A stretch of DNA of 64,000 nucleotides from JADLHS01 sp964594985 (lineage in GTDB: Bacteria; Verrucomicrobiota; Verrucomicrobiia; Limisphaerales; JADLHS01), in the NCBI GenBank assembly GCA_964594985.1, contig CAZQNQ010000020.1:1-64000 (forward strand). The letters run 5' to 3'. Made by a program: the position numbers and the translations under genes. Of this stretch, positions 36,988 to 45,287 are shown in pieces. Positions within the stretch are counted from its first letter, which is position 1. Each line of letters opens with the position of its first letter. The notes beneath the pieces were generated by a model. That model made no database searches. It was not told the DNA's origin and saw only the letters and a list, made by a program, of their open reading frames with translations.

Positions 36988-38268
36988 TTACTTTGACCGC
37001 TGTAAAAATTCCACGCGGTCGCCTTCGTGGAAAATCACCGGGCCGGAGCGCGGGCCGATGATCATGCGGAGGTCGTCAGGTTTCTTGGCGTAGGGTAGCA
37101 GCGCGCGATAGACGTTCACGAAGTTGCGCGGTTCGGAGATGGGTGGCACGTGCATTTCCTCGTAGGCCCACGCGGTGAAGCCAAAGGTGTATGGGCCTTG
37201 GTGTTGCGGGTCGTATTCTTGCGGGAATTTCTGGACGAAGCCTTTCAGGTGTGGCGGGAGATTGTCGCGGAAGGATTCGGTGCAAAACAGGTTGGCGACC
37301 GCGAGATTCTCCGAGTAGAGCGCGAAGGAGAAATAGGAATCCCAGCGGCCGGAATAGCTCAGAACCGGGAGCAGCCCGTAGAGTGCGACAAGGATGGCGG
37401 CTGTTTTTGTGTGACGTAGTTCGGACAGCGTTCGGCGAAATCCGGCAAAGTCGAGGGTGACAGGTGCGGCGTTGCGGGATTTCCTGGTATGGTCGGCGGG
37501 TTTCAGCTTGTTGGACTCGGTGGGCGCGGGTGCGGGCGATTCAAAGAATTTCCCGCGCGCGAACAAGCCAAGGACGAGCGCGATCATCGCCAGATTCCAC
37601 GGCCAGACAACCCAGTTGTAGTTGTGTCCCCACGGGCCGAGGAACACGAGGGCGAACGTGTGTGTAAGAACCGTGAGCGCGAATGCCGCCCGACGCAGGC
37701 GTGGAAACCAAAGCATTATGGCGATTGTGATCTCGATGAACGGTGCAGCCTTCACGGAGAGTTTCAGCAGGTCAATCACGGCGGGCGGAAGATGCCAGTT
37801 GCTGGCAGGGGCGACGAACCATTCCGGCGTGACGGCGAAGAAGCGCGTGTTGAGTTTCTGGATGCCGCCCCAGAGATACACGGTGGCGATGGCGATGCGA
37901 CATGCAGCGTGAGCCGATGGGGTGGGAAACAAACTCAGGAGCAGCATCACCCAATACATGTAGAGCCAGGGTTGGCCGCGGTTTTGGTCGCCGCAGTAGG
38001 CGAAGAAACTGGTGATGAGAAATGTGATCACCGCCGGGCGATAAAACCACAAGGCTGCGACGAGTGAGCCGAGCATCAGCGCATAAAGGCATTTATCCCA
38101 AGGCGCGGGCAGGATAGGAAAGCCACTGAAGATCGGGAGTAATGGAAAGGTCCGGGTGTTCGTCCAGACGGGCGCGGAGGCAATCAGGCCGAGGAATGTT
38201 GCGCCCAGGAGAATGCCGCGCAGCCAGCCGGTGCGGCGGTCAAGATTCGCTAAGGGCAGGGGCGACAC
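36988..38268 (-). CDS. Multi-pass membrane protein, HTTM-like
   Basis: About 426 residues with roughly eight hydrophobic segments in the first 300 residues, a membrane segment near residue 320 (TAAILVALYGLLPVLS), and a soluble C-terminal domain ending HEGDRVEFLQRSK. The pairs FLITSFFAYCGDQNRGQPWLYMYW and YLWGGIQKLNTRFF resemble HTTM (vitamin-K-dependent carboxylase-like) membrane proteins; this is a tentative match. The frame stays open upstream through a family E repeat to a TTG, but the GTG used here sits 7 nt after a TTGACG-16-CAATCC promoter-like pair and avoids translating the repeat. Confidence 0.65.
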   Translation of the reverse strand: MSPLPLANLDRRTGWLRGILLGATFLGLIASAPVWTNTRTFPLLPIFSGFPILPAPWDKCLYALMLGSLVAALWFYRPAVITFLITSFFAYCGDQNRGQPWLYMYWVMLLLSLFPTPSAHAACRIAIATVYLWGGIQKLNTRFFAVTPEWFVAPASNWHLPPAVIDLLKLSVKAAPFIEITIAIMLWFPRLRRAAFALTVLTHTFALVFLGPWGHNYNWVVWPWNLAMIALVLGLFARGKFFESPAPAPTESNKLKPADHTRKSRNAAPVTLDFAGFRRTLSELRHTKTAAILVALYGLLPVLSYSGRWDSYFSFALYSENLAVANLFCTESFRDNLPPHLKGFVQKFPQEYDPQHQGPYTFGFTAWAYEEMHVPPISEPRNFVNVYRALLPYAKKPDDLRMIIGPRSGPVIFHEGDRVEFLQRSK

Positions 38269-38318
38269 GCGGCGAGGATTGCGAAAGTGGCTGGGCGCGT
38301 CAATCGTGCGAAGGGTTA

Positions 38319-38462
38319 TGGGTGCGACTGGAACTGCCGCGCCGCTTAGGTTCTTACTCTTAATCTTGTTCTTAATCTTAATCTCCCGGGTCTGAAGATT
38401 AAGAACAAGATTAAGATTACGATTAAGAACCGCGGCGATGCGCGGCAGTTCCAATCACACCC
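38319..38462. repeat. Family E composite inverted repeat, second full copy
   Basis: Outer arms GGGTGCGACTGGAACTGCCG and CGGCAGTTCCAATCACACCC enclose CTTAATC/GATTAAG units around TCTCCCGGGTCTGA. It fills the gap between the coiled-coil gene and the membrane protein gene and matches 113-254 throughout. Confidence 0.85.
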
Positions 38463-38467
38463 AAGGG

Positions 38468-39745
38468 TTATTGCTTGGGGGCGGGGCTTTTCTGCGGGGC
38501 GATATTGTTGATCCACCAGCCGCCGTTTTTGAGGTAACTCTTGTAACCTTTTTCGCCGAGTGTTTGCTTCAGGGTGTTTTCGGTTTCCGTGCGCAACTCC
38601 GCGAGCGCGGCTTGGCGTTGCTCGGCGGGCAGGTCCTTGTTGTTGCGCAGGGCTTTGGCCCCGTCTTCAGCAATGCTTTTATAGTCGTAAACCTTGCCGG
38701 CGGTATCGGCCGGCAGTTCGTTCTTTTTGGCGATGCGTTGGAGTTGTTGGTACTGGTAGTCCTGACTGCGTTCATACTCTTTGAGCTTGTCCGCGCCCAA
38801 GGCCGCGGTGAGTTCTTCGTTCAACGCTTTTTTATTCGCCTCGACCTGCTGGCGCGCTTCAGCGGTTTCTATGTCGCCGTAGTTGTAGATGCTGTCGCCG
38901 TATTTTTTGCGGAGGTCAAAGAGGGTTTCGTACTCGGAGCGGGTGATGGAAACGTTGCGCAGGTCGTGGCTCAATTGTGAAGCCAGTTGGGATTCGCGGA
39001 GTTCAAATTCGCGGAGTTCTTCGGGGGAAAGCACGGCGGCAAGGGCGGTGAGCCGGTCGGCTTCAAGCTGGCGTTGTTCGGCGCGGCTTTGGCTGTCCCA
39101 AAGCCCGCGATTGACGGCGTACATCTCCTGTTGCCGCTCTTGAAAATCCTGGATGATCTGCAATGCCGCTTCGCGTTTGGATTCGGGCAGGAAGGCGACC
39201 TGACGTTCCTGCCAGTTGGTGAAATCTTCGTAGCCTTCTTCGAGGCGCTGTTGTCGCTCGGGATCAACGCCGAGCAATTCCACGAGCAACGCGGATTTTT
39301 CCTTTTGGAGTTCGGCCTGTTTGCGGGATTGCTCGCGTTGTTTGCGGGCGCGCTCCAGATCGTGCCGGCGCTCGACTTGCCAGTATTTGAAATCGTTGAA
39401 CTGCTCCGGCCAGATTTCGCGTTGCCGGAGAGCGAAGCGCCGATTCACTTCGGCGAGGATGATGTCCTTGATGGTTTCATCGGGACAACCGGCGGCGCGG
39501 AGGCGGCGGACGAATTCCTTCAGATCGGCGGATTGAAGGTCGAACCAGGTGGAAGCCGGTGGGCGCGCGCCGGCGGTTGAAGTCGAGGCTTCCTCAGCAT
39601 CGCCGCTGGCATGAGGCGCGGGGGTTGCGCCGGTTGCGGAAATTGTTTCCGCGAGCGCGGGCGGACGCTTTGATTTAAGCCAGTATCCCGCCAGCAGAAT
39701 GTTGACGGCGAGGGAGGCGACGATGCCGAGCCGGAAAGTTTTCAT
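38468..39745 (-). CDS. Coiled-coil periplasmic protein, tandem paralogue B
   Basis: 425 residues. An N-terminal membrane anchor (LGIVASLAVNILLAGYWL) precedes an Ala/Ser/Thr linker and a long charged, mostly helical region rich in Glu, Gln, Arg and Leu, predicted coiled coil. Conserved with its upstream paralogue: WFDLQSADLKEFVRRLRAAG versus HWAQLESADYKEYIARLRAF, a shared DIILAEVNRRF-like block, and the end GGWWINNIAPQ. Function unknown; the anchor and helical rod suggest a periplasmic spacer or chaperone-like role. It starts 5 bp after its paralogue ends, so the two form an operon. Confidence 0.75.
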   Translation of the reverse strand: MKTFRLGIVASLAVNILLAGYWLKSKRPPALAETISATGATPAPHASGDAEEASTSTAGARPPASTWFDLQSADLKEFVRRLRAAGCPDETIKDIILAEVNRRFALRQREIWPEQFNDFKYWQVERRHDLERARKQREQSRKQAELQKEKSALLVELLGVDPERQQRLEEGYEDFTNWQERQVAFLPESKREAALQIIQDFQERQQEMYAVNRGLWDSQSRAEQRQLEADRLTALAAVLSPEELREFELRESQLASQLSHDLRNVSITRSEYETLFDLRKKYGDSIYNYGDIETAEARQQVEANKKALNEELTAALGADKLKEYERSQDYQYQQLQRIAKKNELPADTAGKVYDYKSIAEDGAKALRNNKDLPAEQRQAALAELRTETENTLKQTLGEKGYKSYLKNGGWWINNIAPQKSPAPKQ

Positions 39746-39750
39746 GGGAA

Positions 39751-41031
39751 TCAGTTTTGCGGAGCGAGGTTGCGCAACCAGTATCCGCCCTGGGCCTGAT
39801 AAGCCCGGGCGCGGCGCTCGCCCAACATGCCGCTGAGGGCGCTCAGGGTTTCCTGCTTTAATTCCTGCAGTGCGGCAGTGCGTTGTTCCCTGGAGAGCGT
39901 CTTGTCATTGCGGAGTTTGGCCGCCGCTTGCTCCGCTTCACTTTTGATGTCGGGGATTTGCAAGACGATGTCTTTGGAGATGCCGCCTTCCAACAAGCTG
40001 CGGTATTCCCATTGCTCGGCGAGCTGGTATTCCCGGGCGCGATTGGGGCCGAGCGCGTCAGTCAGGGCTTGGTTCAACTCCTTTTGACGCTCTTGGAGCG
40101 CTTTGATTTGTTCGCGGGTGGCTTCGGTGTTCTCCACCTCGGGATTGAGCAAAGCATTGATGTCAGCCTGCGCTTGTTTCGTGGCATGGATGGCGCGGAA
40201 TTCTTTTTCATCCGGCTCAAACCAGGAAAGTTCCCAGCGCATCTGTTGCGCGGTTTCGGAGGAACGCAATTCGTATTCCTCCAACTGCTCCGGCGTCAAG
40301 ACGGTGGCGAGTTCGGCGCGCAGCTTCTTTCGGGCGGCGGCGAGTTCTGCCTGGGTATCCTGATCAATGTAACCATCGGCCTTTGCGTAAATCTCGGATT
40401 GCGCCTCTTGAAAGCGTTGCTGCATATCGGCGATCTGATCACGTGCTTCCTTGGACAGCAGCCCGTACGTGCGTTCGGTCCAGTCTGGAACACCGGATTC
40501 GCGGGCCATCGTTTCGTAAACATCAGCGCCCAACAGTTCCTTGATCAGGTTGCTTTGCTCTTTGCGCAGGGCCGCGGTCTGTTCGCGTTGCTCCTTGGTC
40601 ATCGCGCGGTCGGGATTGAAGCCGCGGTTGCGGGTTTCCCAGAAGTTGACGTTCTGCGGCTTTTGGGGCGGGCGCAACGCGGCGAAGCGCGGGCGGTAGA
40701 GTTTGTTGACGTCGGCAATGATGATATCGCGGACGACTCGTTCCGGCACGCCGAACGCGCGCAACCGGGCGATGTATTCTTTGTAATCAGCGGATTCGAG
40801 TTGGGCCCAATGGAAGCCTGCGGTTGCGGAGCCGGGGCTTGTTTCACCAACTGGACTTTCTGCATCAGTGCTTGGTTGAGCGGCGGTAGTTGCGGTTTTA
40901 CCACCGCTTGCGAGCGAGGTAGGGGGCGAGGATTCAGATGATGACGAGGATGGGCGGGGGTTGAAAACGAAAGCGGCCAGCACGACATTCACCGCAAGCG
41001 ACAACCCCAGAACGGCGGCGGGTAATTTCAT
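39751..41031 (-). CDS. Coiled-coil periplasmic protein, tandem paralogue A
   Basis: 426 residues from the ATG that opens MKLPAAVLGLSLAVNVVLAA, a signal anchor. A low-complexity Ser/Thr/Pro linker follows, then a helical, Glu/Gln/Arg-rich region (for example EQREQTAALRKEQSNLIKEL) and the ending GGYWLRNLAPQ shared with paralogue B. LTPEQLEEYELRSSETAQQM here corresponds to LSPEELREFELRESQLASQL in paralogue B, showing duplication of the whole gene. A TTGACC-16-GGATAC pair ends 7 nt before the ATG. No known domain is recognised. Confidence 0.75.
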   Translation of the reverse strand: MKLPAAVLGLSLAVNVVLAAFVFNPRPSSSSSESSPPTSLASGGKTATTAAQPSTDAESPVGETSPGSATAGFHWAQLESADYKEYIARLRAFGVPERVVRDIIIADVNKLYRPRFAALRPPQKPQNVNFWETRNRGFNPDRAMTKEQREQTAALRKEQSNLIKELLGADVYETMARESGVPDWTERTYGLLSKEARDQIADMQQRFQEAQSEIYAKADGYIDQDTQAELAAARKKLRAELATVLTPEQLEEYELRSSETAQQMRWELSWFEPDEKEFRAIHATKQAQADINALLNPEVENTEATREQIKALQERQKELNQALTDALGPNRAREYQLAEQWEYRSLLEGGISKDIVLQIPDIKSEAEQAAAKLRNDKTLSREQRTAALQELKQETLSALSGMLGERRARAYQAQGGYWLRNLAPQN

Positions 41032-41166
41032 GACCGGTGTATCCGCATTTTGGGGCGAGGGGTCAATGGCAAATTTAATTGTATTTCCACACGTTGCTGT
41101 GCCTTGCAAAAATCCTCCGCGACTGGCTAGACTCAGGCCGGTTCGTGGTGGACCGACCAGACTTGG

Positions 41167-41967
41167 ATGAAATCCCAAACCGTTGTTTTGCCCGAAATGT
41201 TTTTGCGTCGCGCCGGGGTTTGCTTTGCCCTGCTCGCCAGCTTGGTAGGCAATGGGATGCTCGCGGATGAAGTGCCGCAGAAACTCCCGTTCGTGCAGGA
41301 CTGGTCGGACGCCGCACTCATCACGCAGGAGAATGTCTGGTCCGGTGTGCCAGGCTTCGTCGGTTATCGCGGCGACAAACTGGCGGCGAAGCCGGGCGCG
41401 AATCCACAGACAATCACGGCGGATGGAAATTCCTCGCCGGTCAATGTGTTGGCCAACCAGAAGAATCCAAACACGCAGCGCACGGGTGGCGTGGCGGAGT
41501 TTGATGCCATTCCCAATCCGTGTGTCGCGCTGAAAGGCTCGGGCACGGCGGTAGCGCCGATGCTGGTGTTGAATCTCGATACGAAAGGGAAGCAAAACAT
41601 CGCAGTCGGCTACAAGTTGCGCGACTTGGACGGTTCGGCGAACAACGCGGTGCAACCGGTGGCGTTGCAGTATCGGGCGGGGACCAATTCACCCTTCGTG
41701 GATGTACCGGCGGCGTATGCGCCGGATGCAACGACCGGACCGGGGGTGGCGACGTTGATGACGCCGATCGTAGCGGTGTTGCCGGCGGCCGCGAATGATC
41801 AAGCGCATCTCCAGGTGCGTTGGATTACCGCCAACGCCGAGGGCAACGATGAGTGGGTGGGGATTGATGAGATTGCGGTGATTGGGGATGACTTCACCGT
41901 TCCGCCGGCGGATAACTGGCAGGTGGAGGCTGGTAAGCCGTTCAAGCCAGCGCGTGTTGCCAAATAA
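41167..41967 (+). CDS. Secreted beta-domain protein
   Basis: 266 residues with a signal peptide (FLRRAGVCFALLASLVGNGMLA, cut near ADEVP). The rest, from QDWSDAALITQENVWSGVPG to DEWVGIDEIAVIGDD, matches by eye a beta-sandwich module I know from the N-terminus of large secreted nucleases and phosphatases of the endonuclease/exonuclease/phosphatase family. Here it stands alone without a catalytic domain. Either ATG near the start could be used; the second gives a better signal peptide. A TTGCAA-18-TAGACT pair lies 30-60 bp upstream. Confidence 0.7.
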   Translation: MKSQTVVLPEMFLRRAGVCFALLASLVGNGMLADEVPQKLPFVQDWSDAALITQENVWSGVPGFVGYRGDKLAAKPGANPQTITADGNSSPVNVLANQKNPNTQRTGGVAEFDAIPNPCVALKGSGTAVAPMLVLNLDTKGKQNIAVGYKLRDLDGSANNAVQPVALQYRAGTNSPFVDVPAAYAPDATTGPGVATLMTPIVAVLPAAANDQAHLQVRWITANAEGNDEWVGIDEIAVIGDDFTVPPADNWQVEAGKPFKPARVAK

Positions 41968-42014
41968 TCGCTTGCCTGCGCCGGCTGAAAATTTCCGGCG
42001 TCAGAATATTCACC

Positions 42015-42042
42015 TTGCGCGAGGCGGTTTCGTTGCTAAAGT
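42015..42042 (+). promoter_or_regulatory. Predicted prs promoter
   Basis: TTGCGC, 16-bp spacer, TAAAGT, about 58 bp ahead of the GTG start of prs. Confidence 0.6.
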
Positions 42043-42054
42043 TTCCGCCGCCTT

Positions 42055-42083
42055 ACGCCCGGGTTTTCGGGCGTTTTCATTTT
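42055..42083 (+). terminator. Hairpin with T run in the prs leader
   Basis: ACGCCCG/CGGGCGT stem, loop ggtttt, followed by TTTTCATTTT. It lies downstream of the predicted prs promoter and upstream of its start codon, so it may be an attenuator; it could also simply end transcription from the secreted-protein gene. Confidence 0.65.
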
Positions 42084-42099
42084 AACCAATCAGCACACT

Positions 42100-43044
42100 G
42101 TGAAAGTTTTCAGCGGAACCGCCAACGAGCCTCTGGCCCACGCCATCTGCGATTACATCGGCATCAAACTCGGCAAGTGCAGCGTCAAACCGTTCCCGGA
42201 TGGCGAGACGTTCGTGAAGATCGAGGAGAATGTGCGCGGGGAAGACGTGTTCGTGGTCCAGCCAACGTCGCCGCCGACGAATCACAACTTGATGGAACTG
42301 TTCATCATGATGGATGCGTTGCGCCGTTCGAGTGCGCATCGCATCACCGCAGTGATGCCGTTTTACGGCTACGCCCGGCAGGATCGCAAAGACCAACCGC
42401 GCGTTCCTATCACCGCCAAGCTCGTGGCAAACCTCGTCGTGGCCGCTGGTGCGAATCGGTTGCTGACGATGGATTTGCACGCGCAGCAGATCCAGGGCTT
42501 CTTCGATATTCCCGTGGATCATCTCTACGCGGCTCCGGTCATTTACGAGTGTCTGCAAAAGAAGCGTCTCAAAGATCTGGTTGTGGTAAGTCCGGACGTG
42601 GGCGGATTGAAGATGGCTTACGCCTATTCGCAGTATCTTGATTCCGACCTGGCGATCATTGCCAAACGCCGCAAGAGCGCGACGGAAGTGGAATCCACCG
42701 CCATCATCGGTGAAGTGAAGGGGAAAAATGTTCTGCTCGTGGATGATCTGACCGAAACCGCCGGGACACTCACCAAAGGGGCGGAATTGCTCAAGAAAAA
42801 GGGGGCGAAAAGCATCATCGCCTGTGTTTCCCACGCCATTTTGGGCCAGACCGGCATCGAAAGATTGCGTAAATCGGCGATTGACGAGCTAATCACAACT
42901 GATACAGTCATCCGCCCTACGATTCGGGGCGTGAACATAACCACGTTGTCGGTCGCGGGACTATTGGGCGAAGCCATCAAACGAATTCACAGTAATTCGT
43001 CGGTGACTTCGCTGTTTGAGTCAAAGGGCGGGCGCACCAGTTAG
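42100..43044 (+). CDS. prs: Ribose-phosphate pyrophosphokinase
   Basis: Makes PRPP from ribose 5-phosphate and ATP for nucleotide, His and Trp synthesis. The 314-residue protein carries the flexible loop MPFYGYARQDRKDQPRVPI, the divalent-metal site LLTMDLHAQQIQGFF, VVVSPDVGG, and the PRPP-binding motif VLLVDDLTETAGTL (usual form DDMIDTAGT). Start is GTG. It opens a cluster with rplY, pth, rpsF, ssb and rplI; the prs-ctc-pth order is common in many phyla. Confidence 0.97.
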   Translation: MKVFSGTANEPLAHAICDYIGIKLGKCSVKPFPDGETFVKIEENVRGEDVFVVQPTSPPTNHNLMELFIMMDALRRSSAHRITAVMPFYGYARQDRKDQPRVPITAKLVANLVVAAGANRLLTMDLHAQQIQGFFDIPVDHLYAAPVIYECLQKKRLKDLVVVSPDVGGLKMAYAYSQYLDSDLAIIAKRRKSATEVESTAIIGEVKGKNVLLVDDLTETAGTLTKGAELLKKKGAKSIIACVSHAILGQTGIERLRKSAIDELITTDTVIRPTIRGVNITTLSVAGLLGEAIKRIHSNSSVTSLFESKGGRTS

Positions 43045-43067
43045 TGCGGTTGCCAGAAATTTTTGCC

Positions 43068-43796
43068 ATGAAATCAGTTCCATTGAATGCATTTGTGCGC
43101 TCCGTCAACGGACGCGCTGAAGTCAAAAAACTCCGCGACACGGGCCGGGTCCCGGCTACGATCTATGGTCGCTTGAACAAGCCTGAGAATCTCGAGCTGA
43201 TCGCCCGGGAAATGAGCGATCTGATCAAGCACTCACTTTCCGAGAACATTCTCGTGGACCTCGCAGTGGACAAGACGAAGCGCCTCGCGCTTGTTCAGGA
43301 AGTCCAGCACCACCCGCTCAACCAGAAAGTGCTGCATGTGGATTTCCATGAAGTCGCCGAGAATGAATTGGTCACCGTCATGGTGCCGGTGGAAACCACG
43401 GGTGAAGCCGTGGGCGTCAAGACCGGTGGCGGGGTGCTCGAGCACATTACTTTCAAACTCAAGGTGCGCGCGTTGCCGAAGAATCTGCCGGAACAGATTT
43501 TGATTGATGTCAGCGCGCTCGATGTCGGCAAGTCCATTCACCTCGGTGAAATCAAAGCGCCGGAAGGCGTGGAGATCATGGGCAAGAAGAGCACCACGGT
43601 GGTCGCTGTCGCGATGCCGAAGACCGAAGTCGAGGCGGTTCCTGCCGAAGGCGCTGCTGCCGCCGACGTCGAAATGACGAAGGAGAAGAAGGAAGAAGGC
43701 GCCGAAGGCGCCGCGAAGGCCGCGCCGGCCAAGGGCGACGCCAAGGCTGCGGCTCCGGCAAAGGACGCGAAAGCGGCCGCTCCGGCGAAGAAGTGA
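43068..43796 (+). CDS. rplY: 50S ribosomal protein L25/general stress protein Ctc
   Basis: 5S-rRNA-binding protein of the CTC subgroup: an N-terminal L25 domain (SVPLNAFVRSVNGRAEVKKLRDTGRVPATIYG) followed by the C-terminal TL5/CTC beta domain (ENELVTVMVPVETTGEAVGVKTGGGVLEH). After residue 195 comes a tail rich in Ala, Lys, Pro and Asp (KAAPAKGDAKAAAPAKDA) that is absent from most homologues and is probably disordered. ATG before KSVPLNA is chosen; it starts 23 bp after prs. Confidence 0.95.
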   Translation: MKSVPLNAFVRSVNGRAEVKKLRDTGRVPATIYGRLNKPENLELIAREMSDLIKHSLSENILVDLAVDKTKRLALVQEVQHHPLNQKVLHVDFHEVAENELVTVMVPVETTGEAVGVKTGGGVLEHITFKLKVRALPKNLPEQILIDVSALDVGKSIHLGEIKAPEGVEIMGKKSTTVVAVAMPKTEVEAVPAEGAAAADVEMTKEKKEEGAEGAAKAAPAKGDAKAAAPAKDAKAAAPAKK

Positions 43797-43804
43797 TTTG
43801 GGCC

Positions 43805-43828
43805 GCGGTTCGCCTTCGGGTGAACCGC
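43805..43828 (+). terminator. Hairpin after rplY
   Basis: GCGGTTC/GAACCGC with a 10-nt loop, followed only by TGTTT. A weak terminator or processing hairpin ahead of pth. Confidence 0.45.
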
Positions 43829-43844
43829 TGTTTCCATCCCGCGC

Positions 43845-44453
43845 ATGGAAGATCGGCATCTCATCGTGGGGTTGGGAAATCCGGGCGCGGAGTACGCGAA
43901 GACGCGGCACAACGCCGGATTCATGCTCGTGGGATTGCTGGCCAAAAGCTGGCGGGCCGATTGGAACAACGAGAAAAAGTTTCAATCGCGCCTTGCGAAG
44001 ACGGAACGGGACGGCAAGCCATTGGTGTTGTGCGAGCCGCAGACGTTCATGAATCTGAGCGGGGAAGCGGTTGGAGCATTGGTGAAGTTTTATCAGTTGC
44101 CGCTGAACAGGTTGGTCGTGGCGGTGGACGATGCGGATTTGCCACTCGGAGAAATCCGGTTGCGACCCAGTGGCAGCAGTGGTGGACATCACGGTCTGGA
44201 GTCCATCGAACAGCATCTTGGTTCGCGCGAATATGCGCGCTTGCGGATCGGTATTGGACGTAAAGACAGCCGGCGCGAAATTGTCGGCCATGTGCTGGGA
44301 AAGTTGAGCGTAGCCGAGATGGCGCTGATGGAAAAAGTTTTGGCCCGCGCGGCGGAGCAGGTGGAATGCTGGCTGGCGCACGGGTTGCCGAAAGCGATGA
44401 GTCAATTTAACGGAGTCGTCGAAGACTCCAACAACGAAGGAACGAAGCAGTGA
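43845..44453 (+). CDS. pth: Peptidyl-tRNA hydrolase
   Basis: Recycles peptidyl-tRNAs dropped by stalled ribosomes. The family features are LIVGLGNPGAEYAKTRHNAGF with catalytic His22 and nearby Asn, EPQTFMNLSGEAV, VAVDDADLPLGEIRLRPSGSSGGHHGL and RLRIGIGRK. Length of 202 residues is normal. Its TGA overlaps the GTG of rpsF by one frame step, so translation is probably coupled. Confidence 0.97.
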   Translation: MEDRHLIVGLGNPGAEYAKTRHNAGFMLVGLLAKSWRADWNNEKKFQSRLAKTERDGKPLVLCEPQTFMNLSGEAVGALVKFYQLPLNRLVVAVDDADLPLGEIRLRPSGSSGGHHGLESIEQHLGSREYARLRIGIGRKDSRREIVGHVLGKLSVAEMALMEKVLARAAEQVECWLAHGLPKAMSQFNGVVEDSNNEGTKQ

Positions 44454-44755
44454 AACGATACGAAGGTTTGTTCATCTTGAACACGGCAGGCAAGGAAGAA
44501 GGCATCAAAGACGCCCTCGACAAAATCTCTGCCGACATCACCGCCGCGGGCGGTAAAATCGAAACCGTCCAGAAGATGGAGCGCAAGCCCTTCTCCCGCG
44601 TGGCCGACAAACGGCACACCGCCGGTTTCTACGCCAATATCATCTTCACCAGCGCGCCCGCGGTGATCGCCGCGTTGCGCAGCAAGTTCTCGCTGAACGA
44701 AGAAGTGTTCCGCGTGGTGTTCACCAATTCGCCCGAGCCTAAGCCCGCCAAATAA
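44450..44755 (+). CDS. rpsF: 30S ribosomal protein S6
   Basis: Small-subunit platform protein that pairs with S18. The 101 residues begin MKRYEGLFILNTAGKEEGIK and carry the ferredoxin-like fold pattern, ending FRVVFTNSPEPKPAK. GTG start overlaps the pth stop. In most bacteria rpsF is followed by ssb and rpsR (S18); here ssb follows but rpsR is absent from the cluster. Confidence 0.95.
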   Translation: MKRYEGLFILNTAGKEEGIKDALDKISADITAAGGKIETVQKMERKPFSRVADKRHTAGFYANIIFTSAPAVIAALRSKFSLNEEVFRVVFTNSPEPKPAK

Positions 44756-44776
44756 TTTTTCCAACCACTCCGGTTT

Positions 44777-45232
44777 ATGGCCAGCTTCAACAAAGTCATC
44801 CTCGTCGGAAATCTGACGCGCGATCCCGAATTGCGCTACACGCCCAAGGGGACGGCCATTGCGAAGATTGGCGTCGCCGTGAACCGGGTCTGGACGAACG
44901 AAGCCGGCGAGAAGAAGGAAGAAGTCACCTTCGTGGACGTGGATGTGTTTGGTCGCACGGCGGAAAACGTCGGGCAATACATGCGCAAAGGCCGCCCGAT
45001 CCTCATCGAAGGCCGCCTGCGGCTGGATCAATGGGACGACAAACAGACCGGGCAGAAGAAGAGCAAGCTCGGGGTCGTTGCGGAGACCGTGCAATTTCTC
45101 GGTAGCCCCACTGGTGGTGGTGAAGGCGGCGCAGCCCCAGCATCCACCCGTCGTGCCGCCCCCGCTGCCGCGCCTGCCGGCGAACCCCTCGAAGGCGACG
45201 GTCCGCCCGAGAGTGACGACGTTCCATTCTGA
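44777..45232 (+). CDS. ssb: Single-stranded DNA-binding protein
   Basis: 151-residue SSB with one OB fold (MASFNKVILVGNLTRDPELRYTPKGTAIAKIGVAVNR, VDVDVFGRTAENVGQYMRKG), a Gly/Ala/Pro linker and the acidic interaction tip ESDDVPF that recruits repair and replication proteins. Lies 21 bp after rpsF, ahead of rplI. Confidence 0.97.
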   Translation: MASFNKVILVGNLTRDPELRYTPKGTAIAKIGVAVNRVWTNEAGEKKEEVTFVDVDVFGRTAENVGQYMRKGRPILIEGRLRLDQWDDKQTGQKKSKLGVVAETVQFLGSPTGGGEGGAAPASTRRAAPAAAPAGEPLEGDGPPESDDVPF

Positions 45233-45287
45233 CGAACCAGAGAGTTCGCCTCTCAACTATCCACTCGCAACCAGCAACTAATTTTTT

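Noticed and set aside
38269..38454. N-terminal extension of the HTTM-like protein through the family E repeat
   Set aside because: It would begin at a TTG inside the repeat arm and encode low-complexity Asn/Lys/Leu sequence; a GTG after the repeat with a promoter-like pair fits better, though the extension cannot be fully excluded.
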